64,000 nucleotides of DNA from Balaenoptera acutorostrata (Eukaryota > Chordata > Mammalia > Artiodactyla > Balaenopteridae), in assembly GCF_949987535.1 (NCBI RefSeq), contig NC_080082.1:30912011-30976010 (forward strand), given 5' to 3'. This document shows positions 10,027-19,095 of the stretch, one piece after another; the first letter of the stretch is position 1; every line of letters starts with the position of its first letter. The translations under genes and the position numbers were made by a program. The notes beneath the pieces are model-generated. The model had not been told where the DNA came from, ran no database searches, and saw only the letters and a list, made by a program, of their open reading frames with translations.

Positions 10027-10760
10027 CTTGGCTAGACCCTTTTCTGTCTGCCAGTCACCCCACTGAGCACTCTGCAGTTAGGAATAAAACAAATCCTTCT
10101 TTCCTTAAAGAGCAAGGGCAATGATTTGCTTCCCCAGCCTTCTTCTTGGTGATACTTTCAAAATATCCTCAAGAATGTTCTTCTGGGCCAGGCACAAATC
10201 ATAATTCCTCCAGCTGACTGTGATTTAAAACTATGATTTATTGAAATGTTTAATTTGGTCCAAAGCTTGCCTCAGCTGCTTGATCTGATAGATTAAAACA
10301 AAAGAAAAAAATTTAAAATCCTCCTAGGACTTTTCCAGACTTTCTCTGCTTTTGCCAGGCTGTGATCTAATCCTAGAAACCTCTTAAGGACTCTTTGGGC
10401 CTAGTTAGAGTTATTTAAGGCAGGCCGGCCGCTCACTCTGCAAGTGGCACTCAACACCTACCAATAGTCAAATGCCTGGGCCCTGGATGCTTATATTTAA
10501 ATAGCAGCTGCACTTTATGACCTCAAGCTTGCTTAATCCGCCCTATAAACATTTGGAAGTTTCAGGAAAGCCCTTTGCATAGAGAGAATAGAGTCGTTTT
10601 GGGGAGAATCAATTTGGATAAAGCTTTTCTGTAAATGGGAACCGGCTTTATAAAGATGCTAGGCGTGTTAGCCATTTTCCCTCAAACATCCAGCTGTTTC
10701 TTCTAACTGATTCCAGAGAACCCAGACAGAACCAGAAATGCTCCAAGAGGAAAGATTCCA
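10027..10760. promoter_or_regulatory. candidate conserved noncoding element with MEF2 and E-box motifs
   Basis: No repeat or long frame is recognised. TTATATTTAA (10491-10500) fits the MEF2 pattern YTAWWWWTAR, and a CAGCTG E-box follows at 10505-10510. A CTTTATAAAG palindrome lies at 10646-10655. This pairing occurs in muscle and neural enhancers, but short motifs also arise by chance. Confidence 0.35.
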
Positions 10761-11070
10761 GCATTGCTGAAAAACAAAACCAAATCCCCCCCTCCAGTCC
10801 CCACTGGAGGGGCCTCACATCTTTTTGTTGAGACTTTGTTCAGGGGACCGGCTGTCACATCTGCACAGGTGTGTGGTCTGTTGAGGGGTACCTGCCTCTT
10901 CCTGAGGCAGACTTGCCCACCGACCTATTCCGCCCACTCTTGCTTGTCTGCAGTCAGACCCAGTTGTAAAAGAGATCACAGTTTCCATATTTTTTTGAAA
11001 GAAAAATACACTCGCGTCTCCTCAACGTTCCCTGCAGTGAAACCAAGCCACCTAAAGAGAACCCATAGGA
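10761..11070. other. unassigned unique sequence
   Basis: No gene or repeat is recognised. A 112-aa plus-strand frame at 10764-11102 runs into the L1 that follows, so it is not a gene. Confidence 0.4.
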
Positions 11071-11300
11071 GAGAGAGGGATGCACTGGGAGTCTGGGATT
11101 AGCAGATGCTACTATTATACATACAATGTATAAACAACAAGTCCCTACTATATACCACAGTGAACCATATTCAATATCCTGTGAGAAACCATAATGGAAA
11201 AGAATATATATATGTATAACTGAGTCACTTTGCTGTACAGCAGAAATTAACACAACGTTGTAAATCAACTATACTTCAATAAAATTTTAAAAAGAGAGGG
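11071..11300 (+). repeat. cetartiodactyl L1 3' end, 5'-truncated
   Basis: Sense L1 3' UTR: GATTAGCAGATGCTACTATT, CTGAGTCACTTTGCTGTACA, ATCAACTATACTTCAATAAA. An AACCCATRGGA duplication flanks it (11060-11070 and 11301-11311). Only about 230 bp were inserted. Confidence 0.9.
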
Positions 11301-11311
11301 AACCCATGGGA

Positions 11312-11890
11312 AAATGTGACCAGAAGATTTGGTGCCCGACAGCCCACTCCAGACGATGCCGGCTCTGCAGGTCTGGAAACATCTGGAGTGTGGAGATCAG
11401 GCTCGTCTCTCCTTCAGCTGGAAAAACACGCACAGCTGAGAGGCTGCCAGGGACCAAGGGGAAGGCTCCAGACTTCCCAGCTCACCCCAGCCTTCTGAGG
11501 TTAATATTCCAAAGGTAAGGACTTCATTTGAACACCATGTTCTGTCGTAAGCCCTCACTTTGCTGAATCACTCACTTGACGCTTTTTAGCAAGGGTGAGT
11601 CTAAGGGCAGAAAAAGGCCTACAGACAGAAGATACTACACACAAAGCAGTGACTCTGCTCATTTGTGGCATCTCGTACTTGGACATGTGCTTCCAAATCC
11701 CTTCTCTTAGATGATCCCTGCAATAAAACTGCCCACAAAGGCAAGACAGTGACTGGCATCCCCATGTGATGGATGAGAAAACTGACACACAGAGTTTAAG
11801 TGGCCAAAAGAAAGACCTTTAGGAAAATCTCCTGCGGGGGCCACCATGATACATCCATGCTACTGGGCACAGGTAAAGTCACCCAAGTCA
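11312..11890. other. unassigned unique sequence
   Basis: No gene is recognised. A short MIR-like trace may lie near 11755-11800 (GATGGATGAGAAAACTGACA) on the minus strand, but it is too short to call. Confidence 0.35.
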
Positions 11891-11894
11891 TTCT

Positions 11895-12090
11895 TGCTTG
11901 TTCTACCACTTCACAGCTGTGTGACCTTTGGTAAATGTCATCCTGTCACAGATTTCCATAACATGGGACTGTAATCATACCTGCCTCATAAGGTTGCTGC
12001 AAGTAAATTATATAATTATATAAAACTTCAAATAGTACCTAGCACATAGTAAGTGCTCAGTAAATGTTCACAATGATGATGACGTGTAAT
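11895..12090 (+). repeat. MIR SINE
   Basis: ACTTCACAGCTGTGTGACCT, ACATGGGACTGTAATCATAC, CCTCATAAGGTTGCTGCAAG and CTAGCACATAGTAAGTGCTC follow MIR in sense order. Confidence 0.85.
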
Positions 12091-12308
12091 GCTGATTTTG
12101 AAATATATACTTATATATGTTCCTAGAAAAGATTAGGTGTAAATTTGTCCATCAGAATTCCAAATAAAAGACTATGATTAGATGATACTATGGGTCTTTA
12201 ATTTCTTCCCAATGTCAAATATTTAAAGAAGCGAGAACATGACCTTCCCTCCTCCATTTTGGAGCAGGGTCCTGTGGTCATATTTGAAAGGTTCTGAATT
12301 CAGGTGTC
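12091..12308. other. unassigned AT-rich sequence
   Basis: I see nothing assignable in this stretch. Confidence 0.4.
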
Positions 12309-12327
12309 AGAAAAACTCTTCTGCTAT

Positions 12328-12538
12328 ATATAAAATAGGTAACCAACAAGGTCCTACTGTATAGCACAGGGAACTATACTCAATATTTTGTAATAACTTA
12401 TAAGGGAAAAGAATCTGAAAAAAAAAATATATATATATATTACTTGTGTATAACTGAATCACTTTGGTGTACACCTGAAACTAACACAACATTGTAAATT
12501 GACTAGACTTTAATTTAAAAAAAAAAAAAGAAAGAAAA
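12328..12538 (+). repeat. cetartiodactyl L1 3' end with exact target-site duplication
   Basis: The 211-bp insert is L1 3' UTR only (AACAAGGTCCTACTGTATAG, TATAACTGAATCACTTTGGT, poly-A). It is flanked by an exact 19-bp duplication (AGAAAAACTCTTCTGCTAT at 12309-12327 and 12539-12557), which points to a fairly recent insertion by L1 target-primed reverse transcription. Confidence 0.95.
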
Positions 12539-12557
12539 AGAAAAACTCTTCTGCTAT

Positions 12558-12769
12558 CTTCTCTGCTCTCCAAATGGCCAGTTGAAGAATCTCCCACTTT
12601 GGCAGCAGTCAGAAGTAATGCAGATAACACCTAACTTTCTGCTTAGGGAATAAAGAAAATCTAGAAGCCTTTGACCCACCTCTTTCTCTTGGCATCTAAC
12701 ATTTTACTCTTTCTTTGGGATCAAAAACCATCCAGAGGCCCAGTGGCAGAGACAGCTGGCACCCCCAAA
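12558..12769. other. unassigned sequence
   Basis: I see nothing assignable in this stretch. Confidence 0.35.
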
Positions 12770-13112
12770 GTCCATGTTCTCCTTGCCATCCTCGCACACA
12801 GCCACCCTCACTGTTAGCTGTGGCCCTAGCACTGACTTCTGGCTGATGCAATGTGAGCAGAAGTGATGTGCACCACTTCCAGGCCTCCCTTAGCTAACCT
12901 TCATCTCTCATGTACCAGCAGAATGGAAGCACTCCATAGACCAGAGGAGGGCTGAGATTCAAGATGGAAGGAACCTGGGTCCCTGAGTCACTACATGGAG
13001 GAAAGTCGTCCATCAATCAAGAACACCTATTTTCACTCATGAATAAGAAATAAACTTACATTAAGCCACTGAAATTTAGGAGTGATGGTTTAAAAAGTTA
13101 ACCTGCCCCTGA
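12770..13112 (+). repeat. old L1M-type LINE 3' end (family uncertain)
   Basis: GTGAGCAGAAGTGATGTGCA, CAAGATGGAAGGAACCTGGG, TCCCTGAGTCACTACATGGA, GAAATAAACTTACATTAAGC and CACTGAAATTTAGG form the known run of an L1M-type 3' end. It is related to the copy at 7495-7868. Confidence 0.65.
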
Positions 13113-13134
13113 CTAACAAGGCTCCAATTGTGGC

Positions 13135-13228
13135 AAACTCTAAAGCAGTGACTTAGCCGAGGTCACACACAGCTAATTGGGGATTTGGGTTCCGACTTCT
13201 TGTCCAAAGTTCTCACCATTAAAAGCCT
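13135..13228 (-). repeat. MIR SINE fragment
   Basis: GTGACTTAGCCGAGGTCACA, CACAGCTAATTGGGGATTTG and GGTTCCGACTTCTTGTCC match antisense MIR. Confidence 0.65.
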
Positions 13229-13272
13229 ATTAAAAGATGTCATGCACTAGTGCCTGAAGGCTCTCCAAAGTC

Positions 13273-13440
13273 AGATGGATGGATGGATGGATGGATGGGC
13301 GGATGGATGGATGGATGGATGGATGACTGGCTGGGTGGATAATGGACAGTTGCAGGGTTGGGGGAATGGCAAGGATTGGTGAATGGATGGATAGATGGAT
13401 GGGGATGGTGGATGGATGGGTAGATGGGTAAGTAGACAAT
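13273..13440 (+). repeat. (GGAT)n simple repeat
   Basis: A GGAT/ATGG tetranucleotide microsatellite with single-base interruptions, purest at 13273-13325. Its length probably varies between individuals. Open frames across it only encode repeated Ile-His-Pro-Ser. Confidence 0.95.
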
Positions 13441-13456
13441 AACCCTACGGTCACTT

Positions 13457-13577
13457 TTTCTTTTTTTTTGCCGTGCCTCGCGGCTTGCAGGATCTTAGTT
13501 CCCCGACCAGGGATCAAACCCAGGCCCCCCTCAGTGGAACTGTGAAGTCCTAACCACTGGACTGCCAGGGAAATCCC
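13457..13577 (-). repeat. CHR-type tRNA-derived SINE
   Basis: Antisense CHR: an oligo-T start, GGATCTTAGTTCCCCGACCA, GGGATCAAACCCAGGCCCC, and the end ACTGCCAGGGAAATCCC. A 16-bp duplication AACCCTAYGGTCACTT flanks it (13441-13456 and 13578-13593) with one mismatch. Confidence 0.92.
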
Positions 13578-13593
13578 AACCCTATGGTCACTT

Positions 13594-14826
13594 AACTGCT
13601 AAATTGTCTTCAGTTCACAGAGGAAGTGATCAGCCCAGAGCCCTCAGAGAGATGGGCAATCCTGTTTGGGGCTGTGAATCCTGACCAAGGGCAGTTGGAG
13701 ACACATGGGAATCACTAGGAAAATTAACCATTTAGACTCACAGGGATCCCGATTCAGTCTTCCAGTGGCCACACAGCCACTCAAGATAAGATAGACAACA
13801 GCTCTCTAGACTGGCCTTGGCCAAAGACTACAGTGTATTTACCAAGAAATAGGGGGTGTATCAGCCTGCTGGGCCAGCCCCATCCCATTCATCAGTGCTT
13901 ATCTCCCCCGGAGTGCCCGTCTACTGTGCTGAGGTGCAGAATGCTCCCGCCTCCCCTCTGCCCAGGATCCTCCCTTTGCAGGGCTGCAGGGGCTGAGTCC
14001 CCGCGCTCAGCTCTCCACGGGGACGGGGACGGCTGGGCTCCTCTCCTCGCAGGGATGCGTCAGGCTCTCTGGCTCTGGCAAGCAGGCCCTTTAAGCCTGT
14101 CTTTATGTCCTTATCAGGGCTCCACGGCAGGCCCAGGTGCCAGGCCTCATTCACTCAATTACCGTCTTCACAGGACACAATGCTCTCTTCTGAAAGCCTA
14201 CACTGGGCGCAGATAGAGACACTTTCATGGCAAGGGTTCAGAGCTAAATCCTCTTTTGATACTGTCAGAACCTCCCTGCCAAGCTGACACTGTATGTTAG
14301 AGGGAAAAGAGCTCACCAGCGCAGAAAGCCGAAATTAAATTAAACAGGATATTAATACCTAGTAGTTAAGGAAATGATATTTCCTTTTTCTGATTCCTCT
14401 CTCTCTCTCTCTCAGTGCCAAAGCCAAAAAAATGCATCCCAGCTTGGCTGAATCGGCCGGGCCCCGGGATTTTAAAAGCAAAACACCAACGTGATTCTTC
14501 TCAAAGAAGAATCTTCCACGGGGTTCCTTCCCCACCCCTGGCCAGCCCCCCAAAATCTAGTTTCTCTCTGTTCTATTGAAATGCAGTCTGTTTAATCCCT
14601 CTGGAGTAGAAGGAAATTGAAACTCAATGAAAGTGGTGAGATTATCGGTGGAGATTTTTTCTTCTCTATTTTCTAAATTTTAAAAATTAGGGTCACATTA
14701 CTTTTACAGTAGAAATTGTGTTTATATTTTTTAAAAAAAAGAAAAAAGTAAAAAGAAAGCTCCCTTTGCCCTCCCTTTGAATCTGCAATCCTGTGAAATT
14801 TCTCTATCAAATGCTTGGCTCCCACC
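13594..14826. other. unassigned sequence, partly AT-rich
   Basis: No gene or dispersed repeat is recognised. A short (CT)n run lies at 14396-14413. 14290-14400 and 14560-14760 are AT-rich and free of long frames, and could belong to a conserved element. The frames at 13833-14216 overlap on both strands and show no domain. Confidence 0.35.
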
Positions 14827-14827
14827 A

Positions 14828-14946
14828 GGGACTTCCCTCGTGGCCTAGTGGTTAGGATTCCGGGCTTTCACTGCCGTGGCCTGGGTTCGATCCTTGGTCA
14901 GGGAACTGAGATCCCACGAGCCACGCAGAGCGTCCAAAAAATAAAA
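14828..14946 (+). repeat. CHR-type tRNA-derived SINE
   Basis: Sense: GGGACTTCCCTCGTGGCCTA, GTGGTTAGGATTCCGGGC, a B-box-like GGGTTCGATCC, GGGAACTGAGATCCCACGAG and an A-rich end. The flanks share a diverged ATGCTYGGCT block (14811-14820, 14948-14957), which may be the target duplication. Confidence 0.92.
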
Positions 14947-14989
14947 TATGCTCGGCTACTGATCATCATTAATAATAATGACTCTATTG

Positions 14990-15133
14990 TTATTGAATCG
15001 TTATTGAATGGCGTTCTTTCGACATTTTTCATGTGCCAGGTCCCATGCCAAGCAGTTTATGTGAATCGTTTCATTTCATCCTCATGACAGTTGTGTCAGG
15101 CAGGTAACTACTGCCATCCCCATTCTAAAAATG
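14990..15133 (-). repeat. MIR SINE, first half of a split copy
   Basis: CATGTGCCAGGTCCCATGCC, GTTTCATTTCATCCTCATGA and CCATCCCCATTCTAAAAATG are antisense MIR. The element continues at 15664-15760 after an L1M insertion. Confidence 0.75.
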
Positions 15134-15663
15134 ATGTGTACACCCATGTTCATAGCAGGGTTGTTCATAATAGCCAAAAGTGGAGACAAGCCAAATGTCC
15201 ATCAATGGATGAATAGATAACCAAAATGTGGTCTATTCCATACAATGGAATATTAGTCAGCTTTATTTTAGTCAGCTTTTTTTTAGAAGGAAATTCTAAA
15301 ACCTGCTACAACGTGGATGAACCCTGAGGACATTATGCTAAGTGAAATAAGCCAGACACAAAAGGACAAATACTGTATGATTCCACTTATATGAATTACC
15401 TAGAGTAATCAAATCTATAGAGACAGGAAGTAGAATGGAAGTTGGCAAGGGTTGGGGGAGGAGGTAGGGGGGTTAGTGCTTAAGGAGTACAGAGGTTCAG
15501 TTTGGAATGATGGAGAAATTCTGGAAATGGATAGTGGTGATGGTCGCAGGACAATGTGAATGTGCTTAATGCCACTGAAGTGTACACTTTAAAAAAGATA
15601 AGTTAAAAGGATACATTTTGTGCTATGTATATTTCACCACAATAAAAATAAATAAATAACGAA
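15134..15663 (+). repeat. L1M LINE 3' end inserted in a MIR
   Basis: Sense L1M: TGTGTACACCCATGTTCATA, AAATGTCCATCAATGGATGA, ATTATGCTAAGTGAAATAAG, ATTCCACTTATATGAATTAC, GCCACTGAAGTGTACACTTT, and a poly-A of AATAAATAAAT type. Short AAAATGA-like ends on both sides fit a target duplication in the MIR. Confidence 0.9.
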
Positions 15664-15760
15664 AAAGAAATGAGATAATTGAGACTCACAAAGGTGAAAT
15701 GACTTGTCCAAGGGCAACAGCCGCCAGTGGCAGAAGCAGACTTGTCTGTGCCAAAGCCAT
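15664..15760 (-). repeat. MIR SINE, second half of a split copy
   Basis: GATAATTGAGACTCACAAAG, GTGAAATGACTTGTCCAAGG and CAGTGGCAGAAGCAGACTTG continue the antisense MIR that stops at 15133. Confidence 0.75.
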
Positions 15761-15824
15761 GGGCTCACCCTGCCAGGAATTCTGCTTCTCTGTGATAAAG
15801 CACAGGTGCTGTCATGATAAGTCT

Positions 15825-16762
15825 CTCTTACACTCCAGACCCTCCAATGGATTCCTGTCACTGCTTAAAATACAATCCAAGTTGGAATACCATTTAGAAA
15901 TAAAAAGGGATGAACTACAGATACGAGCTATGACAAGGACAAATCTCAAAAAACACTATCCTCAGTGAAAGAAGCCAGACAGAAGAAATTCCATCTGTAC
16001 AGAACATTCAGAAAAGGCAAAGCTAGAATGACAGCAGAAAGTAGATAGTGGTTGCCTGGGGCGGGGGCGGAGGGGAGCGGGGATTAACGGTAAATGTGCA
16101 TAAGAACTCATACTGGGCTGATGGAAAGGCTCTAAAACAGATTTAGAGTGATAGTGGCATCGCTTGGTAAATTCACTTTAAAAAGCATTGAGTCGTATAC
16201 TTGAAAAGGGTGGATTGTATGATATGCAGAATATGCCTCAATGAAGTTACTTTATTTAAATACAATCCAAGCTCTACAAGGCCTTACAGTTGCTTCTCTG
16301 ATGACTTTCTCCTATGTCTCTCCCCACTTCTCACTCCACTCAAGTCACACCGGCCTCTCCCCTGTTCCTTGAACACATCAAAGTACATTTGCACCCCAGG
16401 GCCTTTGCACTGACTGCTCCCTGTTCCTGGAATTACGTTCCCTCAGATACCCACATGACTTCCTCACTCCATCCAGATCTCTACTCAAAGGTCACCAAAT
16501 CTGAGGGCCCTTTCCTGATCCCCTGCCTAAAGCAGCCCTCGTAACCTCTCTGTCCCTTTAACCTGCTTCATTTTTCTTTGTAACATGTATGGCAGCAGCC
16601 TCCTGACCTATTATGTCTTTGTTTACTCTCACCCCACATAGGAACTTAAACTCCACCAGAGCAGGGACTTTGTATTTGTTCACTGCAGGATCCCCAGAGC
16701 CCGGAACAATGCCTGGTCTGCAATGGGTCTTCAATATGAATATGTTGAATAATGGATGAACC
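15825..16762 (+). repeat. L2 LINE 3' region, split by an L1M
   Basis: Sense L2 text runs from TACACTCCAGACCCTCCAAT to AAATACAATCCAAG, stops for the L1M at 15882-16257, and resumes with CTCTACAAGGCCTTACAGTT. It then reads CAGGGCCTTTGCACTGACTG, AGCAGGGACTTTGTATTTGT, CAATGCCTGGTCTGCAATGG and a GTTGAATAATGGATGAA end. This is a long, well-ordered L2 3' end. Confidence 0.9.
15882..16257 (+). repeat. L1M LINE 3' end inserted in the L2
   Basis: Sense L1M, more diverged: AATACCATTTAGAAATAAAA, CAGTGAAAGAAGCCAGACAG, GGTTGCCTGGGGCGGGGGCG, AATATGCCTCAATGAAG. An exact AAATACAATCCAAG duplication (ending 15881 and 16271) brackets it, so the order of insertion is certain. Confidence 0.9.
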
Positions 16763-17500
16763 ATCAATTAAGAAAGTAAAAACAACTGCCTCAGTAAATA
16801 TCATCACCATTTTGGGAAAACAAGCTCGTTTTCCCGTCTCCCTCCCTCCCTAGTCTTCTGGCCTCCACAGTGTGGGGTTGGACATGTCCATCTTTAGTGA
16901 AGTCTCAGGGAAATCATGGACATTAGTGCCCCAGAGAAGGTTCCCCTCTAGGCTAGGGGGAGGGTGGCCTTTCTGATGAGCCAATCACATTTCTTGGCAT
17001 AACTTCCTGGGCACTCAAAGTCATTATCATTATCCTGAACGTAGACCCCTGCGTTCAGACCTTGAGCTGAGGGGTCCAAAGAGTCCCCCAGGCCCATCCC
17101 TGTCCTGGAGAAGCTTGCAAAGGGCACCAAGGGAAGGATGCCACTGTTTCTGCCAGGGGCTCTCCCAGTCCGGGAGAAGTCCCAGCTGCCCCTGACTTCC
17201 TATCCTCTCAGGAGGCCCAGAAATGGGCTCAGCAAAACAGAGTTAACTGCTCCTGGGTCACCCTCATAAATCACATCCAGGTATAGAAAGACTTTAGAGA
17301 AACAGGCCTCCAAGGTCAGAGAGATCCCAGAAATGCTGATTCCATAAAGGCTCTGAGAAGTCCTGTAAGGGAACTTGGTTTGACTGTTTATCTCAACCTT
17401 TCCTAAATGAACTTGACCACAGAGCCCTTGTCTCCTCTTCTTTTGCCCGCTGAACTATAAACCATGGGGACATTCTCAGAATCTCAGGGCAAACCTTGAG
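16763..17500. other. unassigned unique sequence
   Basis: I recognise no gene or repeat. Short frames on both strands have no domain. Confidence 0.4.
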
Positions 17501-17504
17501 AAAT

Positions 17505-17655
17505 GCTGGTCCCAGTCCCAGCCTTCATTTCCCAGGAGAGGAACCTGAGTCCCAGAGAGCAGATGGGGACCCAGCCCAAGGTCACAGAGCTGGGACCAGA
17601 AAGCAGATTTCCCAGCTCCCAATCCCATCCTTTCATTACTAACCTTCGTTTCTGG
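17505..17655 (-). repeat. MIR SINE
   Basis: GAGAGGAACCTGAGTCCCAG, CAGCCCAAGGTCACAGAGCT and GGACCAGAAAGCAGATTTCC follow antisense MIR. Confidence 0.75.
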
Positions 17656-17794
17656 ATGCCCCACAGATACAAGGCATTGTGCTGGGCGCAGAAGAGAATC
17701 AATGTACCCTGTTTCCCAGAGTTCACCCTTGAGAATGGTAGAAATAGGGAAAGAGACATGTGTGACTCTTCCTCCAGCACTGTGACCCCTCCGT

Positions 17795-18030
17795 ATCCAC
17801 TAGCATTTATTGGGCACTTACTATACATAAGGCACTATGCCTACTGCTTCACACACATCAATTCTTTTCATGGGACACTAGCCCAGCAAGGGAGTGCCAT
17901 TTTATTGATGGGGAAACTGAGGCTTGGCAAGGTTAACTGACTTGCCCAGGACCACATGGCTAAGAAGCTTGGAGCCTGGATTTGCACTCTAGCTGTCTGA
18001 CGTCAGAGCCCACGTTCTCAGCCCCCTTGG
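17795..18030 (-). repeat. MIR SINE
   Basis: CATTTATTGGGCACTTACTA, AAGGCACTATGCCTACTGCT, GATGGGGAAACTGAGGCTTG and GACTTGCCCAGGACCACATG give an almost full-length antisense MIR. Confidence 0.88.
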
Positions 18031-18784
18031 GACCGGCTGCCTCTCACCAGACCCACTGGAACCTTCCTGTATCCCTAAAGTTAAGAGCTTTGCAAATCTC
18101 CCTTAATAAACTCTACTCCCACCCCCCCGCCAGGTCTGCAAATGAACAGATCCAGGGAACTACAGCTTTTTTAACTTCACATCCTTTTATGTGTTGCAGG
18201 CGAGAAGGGGTGGGGGAGAAGACAGGTGATCTGGGCCAGAGTTAGGGCTTGCTCTCAAGATCCCACCTCCTCACGTGTGGCTGTGTGGCCATTAAATAGT
18301 AAAAGGTACAGGATGGGGAGGAAAGAAGACTGTTCTCCAGGCTCCGCATCTGCAAGGACACTCTCACTGTCTCACGGTTTGTTTTCTCTCTTCTAGTAAA
18401 ATGAGCTTCTCTGACAACCTCCTGGCACGGAACCCTGCAGAACGGAGACCAGCAGAAAGATTGATCCCCCATAAATCAGTACAGTTCAGTCTAACAAGTA
18501 ATTATGTGATTGCAACAAGCGCTGTCAGAGCGGGCAGACCGCGGCCTGCAGTAGCTCTGTTTGCCTGACACACAGCCCTGGTCCCACGTGCTTTGTAGTT
18601 GCTGTAGTTGGTTTTTTTCAAACAAAAACAAATGACCAAAATTCATGAAAATAAAAGAAAATATAGCCCCACCTGGATGTAATGGATGTAAACTTTTTTT
18701 TTTTTTGGATGTAAATTTTGCCTCACCTGCCTTCCCCCTAGTCTCGGCTGAATGAATGCATTTGTCACAAGCTGGCCGGCGTGC
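18031..18784. other. unassigned sequence
   Basis: No gene or repeat is named here. A poly-T run at about 18692-18706 lies between two GGATGTAA words, which looks like a short local duplication around an oligo-T insertion. Confidence 0.35.
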
Positions 18785-19095
18785 AGGGCTGTGCTCTTAC
18801 TACGTGCTTTGCAGTGTTCTAAGTGCTGTACATCTTTCTGCTCATGAATTTCCTGATAACTCCATGAATAAGTACTATTAGGGTAAACCATATGAAGTTG
18901 CCATTAATTGATTGCTTCTGATCTACATGGATGGCAATTCCATGTGGTTTGGTCTCATAGCATTGTTTCCATTTCACTGATGAGTAAATTGAGGTACAGA
19001 GAAGAGAAATCACTTGCCCAAGGTCCCAAGGTGATGGAGTCAGGATTCCAAACTGGGCAGTTTGTGGTACGAGGCCCTGCTCTGAATCACCCCCC
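18785..19095 (-). repeat. MIR SINE with an internal insertion
   Basis: TCTTACTACGTGCTTTGCAG at the left and TTTCACTGATGAGTAAATTG, CACTTGCCCAAGGTCCCAAG at the right are antisense MIR. About 70 bp in the middle (18885-18955) do not fit and were probably gained later. Confidence 0.75.

Noticed and set aside
13273..13440. Regular repeats considered as a CRISPR-like array
   Set aside because: These are pure tetranucleotide units with no spacers, in a mammalian genome.
13230..13517. Frame rich in His-Pro-Ser-Ile repeats
   Set aside because: It is the translation of the (GGAT)n microsatellite at 13273-13440 and the adjoining SINE.
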